Below, piece by piece: positions 21,126-33,080 of a stretch of DNA of 64,000 nt (position 1 is the first letter of the stretch; the number at the start of each line of letters is the position of its first letter). A model generated the notes under the pieces. It saw only the letters and a program-made list of their open reading frames with translations, did not search any database and was not told where the DNA came from. Origin of the DNA: Panulirus ornatus. Its lineage: Eukaryota; Arthropoda; Malacostraca; Decapoda; Palinuridae. The position numbers were made by a program, and so were the translations under genes. The stretch spans positions 52,688,982-52,752,981 of the forward strand of contig NC_092232.1 of the NCBI RefSeq assembly GCF_036320965.1, written 5' to 3'.

Positions 21126-22987
21126 TTACGGACAGAGGGAGAGGGGCAAGACAGGCATGAAGGGACGACAACCAGGACAACCAAACAGTTGTCGTTCGCT
21201 GCTCGGATCCTGACTAGACGCCTTTTGTGAGCGCTTATTATCAGTGGCGCTCCTTTTTCAAGGCGAGCACTCTGGTCTGGCTCACGTAAACGCGGACGTA
21301 GGAGGTAATGTTAACCTAACAACTACCACACGGCAGGACTCACGGCTCTCACTATAGCATAACAGGCAACATCTTACAATCAACCCACAAGATGTGAACA
21401 CAAATGGCATCATAACAAAGAAGTAATCCTCTCTGATGATTATTGGTGTGTGACGGTGCTCCAGGAGGTCTGGCGGAGGTCCACTTCTGGAGGAGGTCTA
21501 CTTCTGGAGGATGGCTTCCATTACTTCTGGAGGAGGACTTATACGGTTATCACCCTCAGTAAATTGACCCGTAAGAACCATACAGCCTAACACCGTCTCT
21601 GGACAATTTCCCCATACCTTTTTTCCACCGTCTCCCCTGGTTTTTTTTCTACCTTTAGAAACAAGAGACTACTTTCCCTTCTCCTGTTTCTCACCTGCTC
21701 TCATCTCGTGCCCCCCCCCACATCCCTCACCATGCGTGTATTCCTGAGGGCGACTGGCGGATCTCTAGGGTGCGGTAACACACTTGGGTCTCCCCGACCT
21801 CCTGTCGCACCAATACACTGGGGTCCTCTCCGACGTCCTGCCTCATTTTTCACCATCACTCGGCCAAGGTCAGACACCAGGAAAGTAGAAACAAATATCT
21901 TGGTCCAACCATTTTCAACCTTGTCTTTTGTCTTTTGACCGATCGGTTTTGAATTTCATTGCCTCTCACACGCGACTCCACAGAAAATAAAAGAAAATTG
22001 TACTTTTTTTCTCCTTATGGATCTTGAGGTCCGCTTCTCTATCTCTACACACAAAATGGCTGAATGAACTTGGAGGGTCCCCGTTCCTAAAGGAATGTTT
22101 TGTGAACGTAACATCAGCGGACGACCTCCTGCTCTCGTCTGCGGCGGCAGTGCCCTCCATGCCAAGAGATGAGCCCCACAAATGAAATAAGAGGAAGCAT
22201 TGTACCGATCAAACACACTCGCAGCGATCCGGAGATCATTATCCGCAAAAACTGACGACTCGTCCGGAGAAGGGAAGATCAAAACCAAGTCACAAGGATC
22301 GTCTGATCTCAAATTGCTATCGTTTTCCCTTCCAGCTATGCTTTCATCCCGCTCCTCCACACCCGTCACTTGTTGTTCCCTCACCCGTGACCCGTCCACG
22401 TTGAAGGCAAGACCGAGTAATACAGCGCAACCATGGGTGCAAACCTGGATGAAAAATAATGCGAATTTGCCTCACCTGTCCATACCGATCGTCTCCAGTT
22501 TCTGTACCAAGAGACGACTTCAAGAGTGAGGGAGGCCAAGCCACACAGACTTACACACTAGATAAAAGACGAAGTATCATCAGCCTCGAACGTCGTGGAT
22601 GACGGGAAGGGAGAGGGCGACACATCAGGTGTGTTGTGGCCTGATTTGTGACACGTCAAAGGCGGGAGGAGAGCCTCAGTACCAGAGGGAATCTGCTCTC
22701 AAAGACCTTACCTTAAGGAGGAGGTCTTCTACTCCCTCACCAGCTCTAGCATCCCCCACTGGTGCAAGTGCTGTGGGAGGAGGAGGGATACGGAGGGCTG
22801 TGGGCACGCCAGCTAGGCCCCACAGATAGGGCTGTGGGGAGAGGGGCTAGACCACACCAGCAATAGCCGGGAACAGACCAGGTGAAGACCAGACGCCCCG
22901 CCAAAGAATACCCAATACGAACCACTATCTCACAGTATAAGACGATCCGTTACGACACAACGAAGATTCGTGCATGTCTTTGTGCGT

Positions 22988-22990
<3 letters not shown>
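21126..22990. other. Unassigned sequence
   Basis: A small duplication of CTTCTGGAGGAGGTC occurs at about 21482-21535. Otherwise no gene or transposon is recognisable over about 1.9 kb. Confidence 0.4.

Positions 22991-23019
<29 letters not shown>
22991..23019. repeat. (CA)n microsatellite
   Basis: Perfect CA repeat of about 14 units. Confidence 0.95.
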
Positions 23020-23022
<3 letters not shown>

Positions 23023-23561
23023 CACACGGGACAACACGAGTGTAAAACTGTCACCCCGTAACACACAGATAGTCATCACAAACACACTCTCTCATATGCT
23101 AATCACTCCTATAAATCTAAGGAAACTTCGCCTGAGTCAAAAATTAAAACTGCTGAAAAGCTGTCCTTGCCTGCTCGTGTAGGCGTCGCTAAAGTCATCA
23201 GAAATTTGCATGATCCAATAACTCCCCCCCCCCCCTCCCCTACCCTCCTACTCCTCCCCCGCGCATTTGCATGACCAACCATGCCCCCCCCCCCCCCTCG
23301 TGATGATGATAGTGTTTCTTCAGTCTCTCAAAATATTCATTCGGGGAAAATACCAACAAAATATAATTTTCGTGAGACAACCTCAGAACTCTACTTTTTT
23401 TTTTCCCCCCTTTTTTTTAAAGGTGTCTGTTGGAGCTTCCAGGCCACACTCTCAGGGAGAGGGAGTGGGGAGAAAGATGGCCTCCCTTATGGGGGAGAAT
23501 GTCCTTGACTTGAATGTACTTCTTTCCGTCCACTGACAGTGATACAACACCGCCGAATGTA
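23020..23561. other. Unassigned; short homopolymers
   Basis: C-runs occur at about 23224-23234 and 23284-23297, and T-runs at 23395-23419. GCATTTGCATGA near 23261-23272 resembles an earlier TTTGCATGA at about 23206. No gene recognised. Confidence 0.4.
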
Positions 23562-23624
23562 AATAATAATAACAATAATAATAATAACAATAATAATAAT
23601 AATAATAATAACAACAATAATGCT
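23562..23624. repeat. (AAT/AAC)n trinucleotide repeat
   Basis: About 21 triplets, mostly AAT with scattered AAC. Confidence 0.93.
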
Positions 23625-23710
23625 TAAAATCGGGATATTGCGAGTGAAATTCACATGAACATCTTAAAAAATACATCAATTTAAACAAAAACTGATGTAA
23701 CTACTTGGTT

Positions 23711-23820
<110 letters not shown>

Positions 23821-24282
23821 TACGTGCTTTACCTTCACATTTCACACACTAAGTCGTCCAGTGAACTTTAAACGCCCAGAGAAACAAGCATGACGCAAAC
23901 ACAGAACACTTACAGTAAGACATAAACTAACCCCCAACAAAAACAAAAACAAAAACAAGAAAACATAGAAAGGGTTGACGACAAATAAAAATCCCTTACC
24001 CCGTATAAGAGACAAACAAAAGCCACAGCAAAACACCCAACACAACACACAAAGCTCCCTCAAAACAACAGAACACAAGACTCGCCCGCAACACAGCACG
24101 GCGCTCGGCACACGAGAGCGCCCCCCCATCCCTCACCCTCACCCCCAGGAGAGCGCAGACAACGTGGATGAACGCGCGACATCCATACAAACACACAGAG
24201 GACAAAGCACTGCCTAAGGAGCGTCCGCAAAGAAGGCGACACACCTCGACAAACTAAGCAAATGGGCATTTGTTCTTGTTTC
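23821..24282. other. Unassigned, A/C-rich sequence
   Basis: Plus-strand A/C bias with an (AAAAAC)n stretch at 23938-23960. No gene recognised. Confidence 0.4.
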
Positions 24283-24741
24283 CTCCCTCCTTCCCTCCTC
24301 CTCCTCTCCTTCCCTCCTCCTCCTCTCCTTCCCTCCTCCTCCTCTTCTTCCCTCCTCCTCCTCTCCTTCCCTCCTCCTCCTCTTCTTCCCTCCTCCTCCT
24401 CTCCTTCCCTCCTCCTCCTCTCCTTCCCTCCTCCTCCTCCTCTCCTTCCCTCCTCCTCCTCTCCTTCCCTCCTCCTCCTCTTCTTCCCTCCTCCTCCTCT
24501 CCTTCCCTCCTCCTCCTCTCCTTCCCTCCTCCTCCTCTCCTTCCCTCCTCCTCCTCTCCTTCCCTCCTCCTCCTCTCCTTCCCTCCTCCTCCTCTTCTTC
24601 TCTCCTCCTCCTCTTCTTCCCTCCTCCTCCTCTCCTTCCCTCCTCCTCCTCTTCTTCCCTCCTCCTCCTCTCCTTCCCTCCTCCTCCTCTCCTTCCCTCC
24701 TCCTCCTCTTCTTCCCTCCTCCTCCTCTTCTTCCCTCCTCC
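24283..24741. repeat. 18-bp polypyrimidine satellite, ~25 units
   Basis: About 460 bp consisting almost purely of C and T on the plus strand. The unit is TCCTTCCCTCCTCCTCTC, 18 bp by spacing (24309 to 24327), with CTTCTTCCC and CTCCTTCCC variants interspersed and one 21-bp unit near 24430. Long frames on both strands (GRRGGGGKERRRREGEEEE on minus, Ser/Leu/Pro on plus) are artefacts of an 18-bp unit lacking stops. The mirror-like homopurine-homopyrimidine sequence could form triplex H-DNA. Confidence 0.95.
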
Positions 24742-24859
24742 TGCAGCATGACTGGGCGAGTCTTGAGCACGACATTTTACGATCCTTTTTTTTTTTTTTT
24801 TTGGCTGTTGAGCACAAAAGAACGACCTAATGTGTATTATGGCCTTCTTGACCCGAAGT

Positions 24860-25110
24860 TTAAAGTTCAGGTCGATGGTCGTAAAGTCGTGTTTCCGGGT
24901 CGAATAGGCCGTTTTTGCAAAGGTCGTTCCGCTGTGTTCGAAGGTCATATACCATCTTGTCTGTGGCTCGTATTATCGTGTCCAACAGTCGTATAATCAC
25001 GCCCAAGGGTCGTACATCATGTCTAAGGATCGTACAATCGTGCCCAAGAGTCGTACAGTCACACCCAAAGGGTGGTTCAGTCGTGGTAATGGGTCGTACT
25101 CTTAACAATG
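24860..25110 (+). repeat. GTCGT-type dispersed repeat family, locus 1
   Basis: About ten decayed units of roughly 23-25 bp, of the form GGGTCGTACAATCGTGCCCAA. The best are around 24990-25070. Related arrays lie at 40125, 44020 and 62070. Confidence 0.8.
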
Positions 25111-25805
25111 AAATGCTCAACTCTTCATCACACTTAAAATACACCAAATCAAGGCAATACCATACGTAACGAGCATTAACTATGGACACGACTGCAATTG
25201 CCGTTCCTATTAAAGCCTATTTCAGTGACCTATATTTACGTCATCGCCATTACCTCTCATTGCATTTCCCCCCTCGCATTACGACCCATTAATCCCTGAG
25301 GTGTTCCTGAACTCACTCGTTTCCCCATGACCTTATTTACCCATGGCTGAGGCATGGGGGGGTTAACTGACATGTTTTCTATTTACTTCATCATCATCAT
25401 CATTCAGCATTATCATCTTTATTCTCATGACAGTCATTATCAAGGTTCTCTATAATCGTCACCCTATTTAATGTAGCGATCTGTTATTCTAAGGGAATGT
25501 CATCATGTTAGTATAATAGACCACACTCTCTCCGACTCACCTCACGACCATCTTTCACACTATCTGTTATACCACCCCACCAACGACGTTCTTTACTTCT
25601 TATCCATCGTCTATCTCTGTCCTCGTTTCCACCCTTGCCACTCACTAACTCCCATATACACTACCTTCCCCTCATCATCCATTATCACCACAACGAACCA
25701 AATCCTTGTCATCACTCATCATCATTTACACCAACCGTACCATTTGGCTAAACACCATCACCAACACCTTCTTTTAAACCCGTTCATCACGCTTCATAAT
25801 TCCCC
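25111..25805. other. Unassigned, AT-richer sequence
   Basis: A short CAT trinucleotide run lies at about 25389-25405. No gene recognised. Confidence 0.4.
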
Positions 25806-26140
25806 TCATGGCTGACGTCCACGAAGTGACTTGACAAAAGCGTTCCGCTTAAACTCATGTCCTAACCTTGTAGGGTGCATGTTCTGTGCTTCCTCGTTCG
25901 TTCGACGGACGCGTCTCCAGAACGCCCACTCAAAGACCTGGCTCATCCACTTCTCCAGCAGGTGATCGAAGTTCTCTCCCAACTCCAGCAAAGGCGATCG
26001 AAGTTTTTTTTTTCCCAACTTCTTCCTCAAAGCGTAGTTCTTCCTCATCCTCTCCTTGAGGTCCAGGTTCTTCAAAGCCTCATCTTGAAAGTTTGCGTCT
26101 TGCAGAATCTGCTTCTAATGACCTGGTTCTTCCTCGCCTC
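25806..26140 (-). repeat. Degenerate ~30-bp repeat with a charged open frame
   Basis: On the minus strand GAAGAACCTGGACCTCAAGG, GAAGAACTACGCTTTGAGG and GAACTTCGATCACCTGCTGG occur about 30 bp apart. The frame at 25806-26075 reads a charged Lys/Arg/Glu/Leu-rich segment of 89 codons that could look coiled-coil-like. The repeat explains the composition and no flanking exon signals stand out, so I do not call a gene. Confidence 0.45.
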
Positions 26141-27174
26141 CTTCCCTTTGACCCACTTCGTCCACGCCTCCCCTCGCCCTCAGGGAGAAATATTATGCAC
26201 GTCTGAGTTCCTAAGGCAGCGTCATCCCCCCCTCCCGCGTCCATGGCTGGGAGGAAGCAGTTTGGCGTCTACGATACCACCAGCTTCCCACTGGTTGCCG
26301 ATGAGGGCCGATAGCCCCGGGGATGTGCGAGGAGTCCAATAACCATAAGCAGGTCAGGAAAGTGGTCCTTGCGCCGGGCAGTCAGAGGGACTATTAGATC
26401 TAATGGGACGGGGAAACTGCTTAACGGAGAGCTCATTGCTGGGGTGGCTGCCACACAGCTGGCTGGCCATCTGTTCGGCACAACGCTGGGAAACACATCA
26501 GCTGACGGCTTCGCACCGTAACAACACTGTTCGTTCTTTTCCGTGTGTATACCTACTACAGGCACTAGCGAAGAGCCACGAAGCTCTGCATACATGGAAG
26601 TACATCATGAAATAGCAAATGGAAAAAAAAAAATATATGAGGCCATTTCTTACGTAATGTAGAAGACATAAACGTAACCTCACACACACACACTACACGA
26701 GCAGCTGGAGGTGGAGGTATGTACAAGGCAGGTGTGCCAGTTCTCAGTTGACCGAGTAAGGACGGCGTGGCGACGCAACATGATACATAATAACAAGCAC
26801 TTCACACTTTTTTTTTCTTTCTGCAGCCGCATTCCTTCAGGAGTGAAAGTACGACCGTACCTGGCTGACTCGAGCCCCTCCTCCAACGTTAGTGAGGACT
26901 TTCCTACACATCCTCACCACGACCACGTTGCAAGCAGCGGCTGGAGTGTCGTCTCGTACTCAATAAAACTATAAAGGAAAAAATATCAGACTCTGATCTA
27001 CTCAGACACCGTCAGCAGCAGCAGCGGGCGGTATACGGAAGGTCGAAGCGGCAGAGGTAGGCAGTAAGAGCAAGGTATACATGGCAGGTTCCTCCTACAG
27101 CAAGTCTGTGGGAGTCCCTTGGAGTTTGCGGTAACAGGTGGTCTTCGCCTCATGCACTATTGATGAGGTGCGTT

Positions 27175-27175
<1 letters not shown>
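26141..27175. other. Unassigned sequence
   Basis: No recognisable gene or transposon. An A10 run at about 26622-26632 and a T-run at 26810-26818 are present. Confidence 0.4.

Positions 27176-27220
<45 letters not shown>
27176..27220. repeat. (CA)22 microsatellite
   Basis: Perfect CA repeat of about 45 bp. Confidence 0.96.
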
Positions 27221-27222
<2 letters not shown>

Positions 27223-27737
27223 CAACTATACACACTCGTGTACCAGAGGCCAGTGAAATGACAAGAGTATATTCAGTGCAGTAGAGTCCATGGGGAAGGA
27301 TGAACAAGCGAGGCGCACGGAGGCTTGGGGAGGCAGAGTGCGCTCAAAGTAGCTGGCAACGTTTGGCCAGATGGAATTATAGTTAAAGATATAAAAATCA
27401 CTGGCGTAAAAGGTGCTGGAAGTGATGAAGCCATGATCGGTGTGTGGGAGGGAAGGGAACATGGTGTTGCTGTGCGTGTGTAGCGTACTAAGAGCGGGGG
27501 GTAAGGTGGAGGGACTGGGTGGAGGGCAAACCTTCAAGAAGACGAACCCCGCTCAGCTTCGCCAACATGGCGGTGGTGGTGGTGGTGATGATACATGGCC
27601 GCGGTGGTGGTGACTGGCCGTGTTGTCACTTACGGTCGGCGCAACAGGTCACCTACGTAAGCCAGCATTCATGCTACCCACTAAGCTGCTCCACCTGTCG
27701 CATCGCTTAACCGCTACACAACCAGAATACATTACGG
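27221..27737. other. Unassigned sequence
   Basis: Nothing recognisable apart from a GTG triplet run at 27571-27590. Confidence 0.4.
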
Positions 27738-27998
27738 ACTCCCGTGGTGTAGTGGTTAGCGTTCCTGACCGTGACGCATTCACGGGCCGGCCCGCCCAGG
27801 GTCGAGCTCATAGGTTCGAATCCTGGTTGCGGCAATCGGTCTAAAGTCAACCCAGCTGTTCATCTACCTACCCATAGGGGTTAGTCGATAAAATGGGTAC
27901 ATGGCTCAGGCTAGGGTATAGATGGTGTTATTGGGATGGCCTTGATTAGGGCCTCAGCTACCCATGTCATCTCAGCTAACGTAAAAAAAAAAAAAAAA
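27738..27998 (+). mobile_element. tRNA-derived SINE, apparently full length
   Basis: The head resembles a tRNA gene. An A-box-like TGGTGTAGTGGTTAGCG starts at 27745 and a perfect B box GGTTCGAATCC lies at 27813-27823, together forming a type-2 RNA polymerase III internal promoter. The tRNA-unrelated body includes CCAGCTGTTCATC, GTCGATAAAATGGG, TGGCTCAGGCTAGGGT and GGGCCTCAGCT, and it ends in A16 at 27983-27998. The A-to-B spacing is longer than in a standard tRNA and the anticodon arm is not intact, so it is not a tRNA gene. I could not identify a clear target-site duplication. Similar SINEs are known in crustaceans. The parent tRNA is uncertain. Confidence 0.92.
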
Positions 27999-28117
27999 TA
28001 CACCATCATACAATTCACAACAAGAAACGTACAATAACAAAGCGAGAAACACTGACATCTACATTTTTCGTACGAGGAAAGACAGAAACCCAAACATTGC
28101 GTAACAGGGTAACTTAT
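27999..28117. other. Spacer between SINE and LINE relic
   Basis: A-rich DNA with no distinct feature. Confidence 0.4.
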
Positions 28118-28455
28118 TTTTTTTGGCGTTGGAGGCTCCAGTCATGGACAGACGTCCACACCAAGGCCAGGCCTTAATTGAAGTATAGAGAGGTAAATGA
28201 AAAGGAAAAAGACGAGACAAGGAAAAGTATTGACGAACTTTGGAGGAAGCGAAAAACCTGTCTTTTGAAATGTGCCAGGTCAAAGTTGCTGGGAAAGACA
28301 TGAGAGGGTAGAGAGTTCCTAAGCTTCGAGGTGTTGGGAAAAAATAGTAATCAAAACGACCCAGCCTTGAGTTGCTGATGGTCACACAGTAATCGTGTGA
28401 CGCAGCAGCTTGCTGAGCATTGCAAGGTCCAGCGAGCGGCAGGGAGCACACAAGC
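28118..28455 (-). mobile_element. LINE family A, 3' end only (5'-truncated)
   Basis: On the minus strand a frame reads SHDYCVTISNSRLGRFDYYF, then FPTPRSLGTLYPLMSFP, then WHISKDRFFASSKVRQYFSL. It ends near CTCCAACGCC followed by A8. The pattern (S.LGRFD..F.P..R.WN.LP...FP) is typical of the extreme carboxy-terminus of Jockey/CR1-type reverse transcriptases. It matches the 3' part of the plus-strand copy at 59255-59507, both in protein and in the terminal CCAACGC plus A-rich tail. The copy is dead: it lacks all upstream RT domains. Confidence 0.85.
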
Positions 28456-29584
28456 AGCTAGCTCACGGCAGCAAAAACCAAAGTCATACCTATAAAAGAC
28501 GAAAAGTGGATCAACACTGCACCGTAGGCAAGAGGGTGAAGTTCAAAAGTTAGCCTGAAGAGTGTGTCATACTTGTTAACAATCAGGCGAACAAAACATA
28601 AGGTAAATGTTCACTGAAAGAGCAATAGGTACAAAATAATAAAACATGCTCTCGAAGGCACACAGATTAAGGAGGAAAGTTAACATCAAGCAACATAGTT
28701 TTGTTAACGAACTGACAGAGAGGGGAAGGTTATCTCAGAACCGAAGACTTCCCTCATCCGCAAATGAATCAAACAATACTACACACCCAAGATGTCAACT
28801 ACACCACCAAGCAGCCACCTCCGGTTCCGCGACAGCGATGGAAGTCTTCTGACCTCATCTACGGGGACTTCTGGTCCAGCATCAGCAATGGAGATACGCT
28901 GACTCCATCTTACATCATCAGAATCAATCTAATTATTCACTGTACAGTTCCTCGCTTCCACTCCCTCTCGCACCAATTCTGTGTATGTTGACCTAGCAAC
29001 TCACACTTTGTGTAACCCACACTCCCGTTCCTATTGCTCTCTGACATCACCCCATCTCCGGTACACAGCCAGCCACTCGAACAATACGACTTCCTCAGGA
29101 TACCATGGGAGCGTGGCTCCCAGGCTAGCAATTATATCTGATGGAGCACAGTGACGGGAATAATGCAAGAACAAGACCCGGCACTCTACCTCGATGACAC
29201 AACCTTCGCATGGCCCTCTGTAACTTGAGTAATCCTGCGAAGTATGCGTCGCGAAGAAACCTCATTAACCTTACCAAGATGGAGCACTGGACACAATCCA
29301 GTACCAACCAGTAGTATGGGGAATAGGAGGTGAGAGGCTTGACCAAGGAGACTCCCTCCTTGACCAGCCGACAACCACGTCTCCAATGACATATGAGATA
29401 CACTTCTCCTTCATCAGCTAGAGACTTCCCCCTACCCTGACACTCACACCTGCCTTCCAGCTTGCCCTCCCGTCCCAGTTCCCTCCTGCGTCATTATATG
29501 AATTTCCAGTCACTTGATGGGTTACACAGCTTGAAGGTACAGGGCTCATACTACACCCCCACTGACCTACCACTGAAACACTAC
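28456..29584. other. Unassigned sequence
   Basis: About 1.1 kb without a recognised gene. Minus-strand frames at 29125-29403 are open but match no motif known to me. Confidence 0.4.
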
Positions 29585-30800
29585 ACGTTCTCCCCTGAAG
29601 TACCCTGGCCTACACCAAGTGTAGGCTTTAGGGGGTCTTCTACCTCCTTTTGAGTTGGGACGTTGGGTCTGCTAAGCTGCTGGAAGCAGCCTTTAGCCCT
29701 CAGGTCCAAGAATCCACTGCATACTTCAAGGAGTTTCTGATGTATGTAGGGTCTTGAATATTTTGGACCCAGGATGTTCAACATATTTTCTCTTTTTTAC
29801 GCTTATTCTGGCTGATTTTTTTACGTATATCTTTAACGTTAAGGGTCATATTTAACATTCTCAAGCCTGTCGTGCCAACAGGACATTTTCCTGGTGTAAA
29901 TGATGATATACAGCTCCCGCCTGTGTTCCAGGAAGTATATAGCCTCGATGATTTCAGTCGTTGCCTAACATTTCAGCCTCATCTACCACGTCGATCGACG
30001 CTGGGCCTTGAGGGGTCTTTGAACGCCTTTCTAACTCCGCTACAACGTTGGCCTTGTGTGTTGACGTCAGCAGCAATATTCTACTCGTGAGAATATCTGC
30101 GCTTTGAAGAACGTCATCATCGGATTTTTCCTCCCTTGTCTTGAAGGTCCTCAAAAATCTAACCCATCATCATCTCAAAGGAGGCAACGTATTTTCTTTC
30201 GTTCGCTGAAGGTAAAGTCGTCAGGCGGTATTACTTCGAGGTCTTCCACGTTGCTCAGTCGTGATATGACGGGGTCTGTGTCTCTCCGATATCCTCTGCT
30301 GTTCGTATTTGCTTCCCCCATATGAGAGGTGTTGGTAGTCAACTCCTATTGAAAAGCAGTTTTTTTTTTTTTTTTTTTTGGTTCCCCAGTGAAAGACTTG
30401 GCATATGTTAACATGTATTTGTCGGTATTTTCTACAATTTTTTTTTTTCATACTCTAGTATCACAGGTAAAGGATAACATGACTGATTCGTGTCTAGAAG
30501 ACTTTTACAGTGTGGTCTGAAGAGAGTCTCAGGAGGTTAGGTAAAAAGAGAATGAAGAGGGTTGGAGAAAGAACTCCTTCCTGGGGAACCCCACTGTAGA
30601 GCTTGAGAGTCTGGGAGGTGAAGCCTTTGAAGAATGACTGTGTCTCTGTCGGCCAGCTATGAAACTGGTTAACCACTTTTGGTCACCTTGTGAGGATGAG
30701 TCGAGGAACTTCGTCAAACGCTTTCTTGATACCAACCGGTAGTAAAGCACGAGAGGAAACACATCAGTACCATCATGAGATCTGCCAGCCATCGTCTCAA
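29585..30800 (-). mobile_element. LINE family B, decayed RT through carboxy-terminus
   Basis: Read from 30800 downward, the relic shows KRLTKFLDSSS (remnant of KAFDKVPH), WLTSFIAGRQ, and the RT motif GVPQEGVLSPTLFILFLP (canonical GVPQGSVLSP..F) at about 30530-30600. Further along are a LEVIPPDDFTFSE segment near 30200 and RTFKTRE near 30140. The finger-like region continues to about 29590 with GCFQQL and VPTQKEVED. Several frameshifts and stops break it, and a T20 run at 30360 (A20 in element sense) interrupts it. The YADD box is not recognisable. The lineage is probably Jockey/CR1-like; I cannot fix the clade. Confidence 0.82.
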
Positions 30801-31259
30801 CGTTCTTCGTAGACTAAATAAACCTGGACTCAGTGCATAGACTTAAAAGACATCCAGGCAACTTTCGTTCTTGCCAAGTCCCGTGTGGCTCCTTTGCTTG
30901 ATCTTGCTCCACATCCACCACACAAGAGGATGTGATCATCCTCGCTTCTTACTACACCACCTATCCGGAGCCAATCAAGACATCCATCTTCTCATCTCCT
31001 CCAACCATCACCTGAACCTCATCTACCAGTCCGGCTACAGGCCATCCTCTCCACCGTAATCTCCTGCCATCCGATATCCCTCGTCTACGAGCTGTAGTTC
31101 GGCGCCACAACCGCATCCAACCCATACCAGCTCGCTCAGACCGCAACAAAATATAATCAGCCCCTTCACGGGCACAGGGGATATCATCAATTATCAGCTG
31201 ACTGTCACCCTGGCATTTGTGTAAAGACTGCCTGCTGTTTACAGTGAGTAATTTCCCTA

Positions 31260-31262
<3 letters not shown>
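30801..31262. other. Unassigned sequence
   Basis: No recognised feature. Confidence 0.4.

Positions 31263-31332
<70 letters not shown>
31263..31332. repeat. (CT)35 microsatellite
   Basis: Perfect CT repeat of about 70 bp. Confidence 0.97.
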
Positions 31333-31334
<2 letters not shown>

Positions 31335-31414
31335 ATATATACCTTCCAACATGACTACAGCAATTCAGAGGAGAACCCAGAGCCAGCAGGTCGACATCTG
31401 TCCTCCCTATAATT

Positions 31415-31695
31415 GCATACTGGGGCGGGTGGCTCCACACACAGCACACTGGGACGGATGGCTCCACACACACAGCACACTGGGGCGGGTAGCTCCACAC
31501 ACAGCACACTGGGGCGGGTAGCTCCACACACAGCACACTGGGGCGGGTAGCTCCACACAGCGCACTGGGGCGGGTAGCTCCACACACAGCATACTGGGGC
31601 GGGTGGCTCCACACACAGCACACTGGGCGGGTAGCTCCACACACAACACACTGGGGCGGGTAGCTCCACACACAGAGCACACTAGGGCGGGTGGC
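31415..31695. repeat. 29-bp minisatellite, ~10 units
   Basis: Unit CACACTGGGGCGGGTAGCTC plus CACACACAG, 29 bp by spacing between 31505 and 31534, with a 31-bp variant earlier. As with the other non-triplet units, several minus frames stay open (Cys/Val/Trp-rich) without being genes. Confidence 0.94.
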
Positions 31696-31934
31696 TCCAC
31701 ACTACACAAGACTGGCTGGCCGGGCCCTGTTGGGTCGCCGCCTCTCACTATCATCTCCACGACGTCGTCGTGATACCCGACCCACGTTGGGGAAGCTTCC
31801 AATTACAGCTTTATTATTTTCCAACACGGCAGCCCTTCCCCCTCCATACTGGCTGGGTCTTACGGGGTACTGGCCTGGCCACCGGTGGACATCCTAGAAT
31901 ACTAAAACCACCACAGTCTTCCTCCTCCTCCTCC
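31696..31934. other. Unassigned sequence
   Basis: Nothing recognisable. A CTC triplet run lies at 31921-31937. Confidence 0.4.
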
Positions 31935-32080
31935 TCCCCAACCTCTGCCTGCTGGCTAAGACCTCGATACTCCTCCTCCTCCCTCCTCTACCTGCTGGCT
32001 TGGATCGAGACACTCCTGCCCCTGGCTGCTGGCTAGGACAATGCCAATCCTTACCCCTGGCTGCGGGCTAGACTTTCTCA
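31935..32080. repeat. Degenerate ~45-bp repeat
   Basis: The blocks CTGCTGGCTAAGACC, CTGCTGGCTTGGATCGAGAC, CTGCTGGCTAGGACA and CTGCGGGCTAGAC recur at roughly 40-45 bp spacing. Confidence 0.7.
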
Positions 32081-32839
32081 AATACTGGCCAAGATGGCCT
32101 CTCCTCCTTACTGGTGGCGAGGCGTCAGAGGACACTCCCTCTCGATGCTGCCCTGGGTGCTAAGACAGGCGTCAAGTGTCATGGAGGAGCATCACACCTG
32201 CAAGAGAGGTACCCTCCCCGCCTTTCGTCAGCGCCCCTGGCGTGTTCCCCCCTCCCGACGAGTGATTTGTGAAACGTTACGAAGGATTTATATACATCGA
32301 GCGCCTGTCTCATGCATCCGCACCTGCCCCGATCCGCAGGGATCATGAGGCCTCGCCTCCAACCCTGCCCTTCCCTGCGCCACAGACAGACGTGACCTCA
32401 CAAACAACAAGGCCGCCCTGAGGAAAACTGACAATAGTGGAGACGAGAGGTTATGCTGCGCTCGTCGGCGGCCTGCAGCAGTCGCCACAATAAATCCTGG
32501 ACCAGGACACGCAACGTCTGCTACTAAGAACCCATAACCTGTCAGCAAAGGTACCTGATCAACTGTCAGAAGCGGACCACATCAGCTGGGGTACGCACCA
32601 CGGACGACAAAGGCACACCAAGCGAGTAGGGTGAGGGTACACCCCATGTGAAAGACAATGCCTGGGTCAAGACACACACTGAGCGGTCTGGCGAACACGA
32701 GTGTGACTCGTGCATGGGGAAGCAAGCACCATGCTAGGGCAGGCACTCACCATGCCAGGGCAAGCACCCATCATGAACGCCCACAGGCACACCTTATGAG
32801 CCCACCATGCACTTGGGAAGCACACACTCACACGTGACC
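32081..32839. other. Unassigned sequence
   Basis: No gene recognised. Weak GCAGGCAC/GCAAGCACC duplications near 32720-32770 may be the decayed edge of the adjacent minisatellite. Confidence 0.4.
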
Positions 32840-33080
32840 ACACGTGCATGGCCAGACACCGTGTGAGGCAGGGCAGGCACAGTGTGAGGCAAGGTCGACA
32901 GATACAATATGAGGCAAGACAGGTACCGTATGAGGCAAGGGAGGGAGGCAGAATGTGAGGCAGGGTAGGCAGAGTGTGAGGCAAGGCATGCACCGTATGA
33001 GGCAAGGGAGGGAGGCAGAGTGTAAGGCAGGGCAGGAAGAGTGTGAGGCAAGGCAGGCCAGGAACAGTGTGAGGTGCAGT
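32840..33080. repeat. 21-27 bp minisatellite (GTGAGGCAAGGCAGG core)
   Basis: About ten units with core AGTGTGAGGCAAGGCAGGCA and the variant CGTATGAGGCAAGGGAGGGA alternating. A higher-order repeat of three units is visible at 32925-33040. Confidence 0.88.

Noticed and set aside
24283..24741. Arg/Glu/Gly-rich nuclear protein encoded on the minus strand
   Set aside because: The frame is fully explained by an 18-bp purine repeat. Equally long frames exist on the opposite strand and in other phases.
27738..27830. Functional tRNA gene
   Set aside because: The A and B boxes are present but spacing is too long, no anticodon arm folds, and the sequence continues into a SINE body shared with another locus and ends in poly-A.
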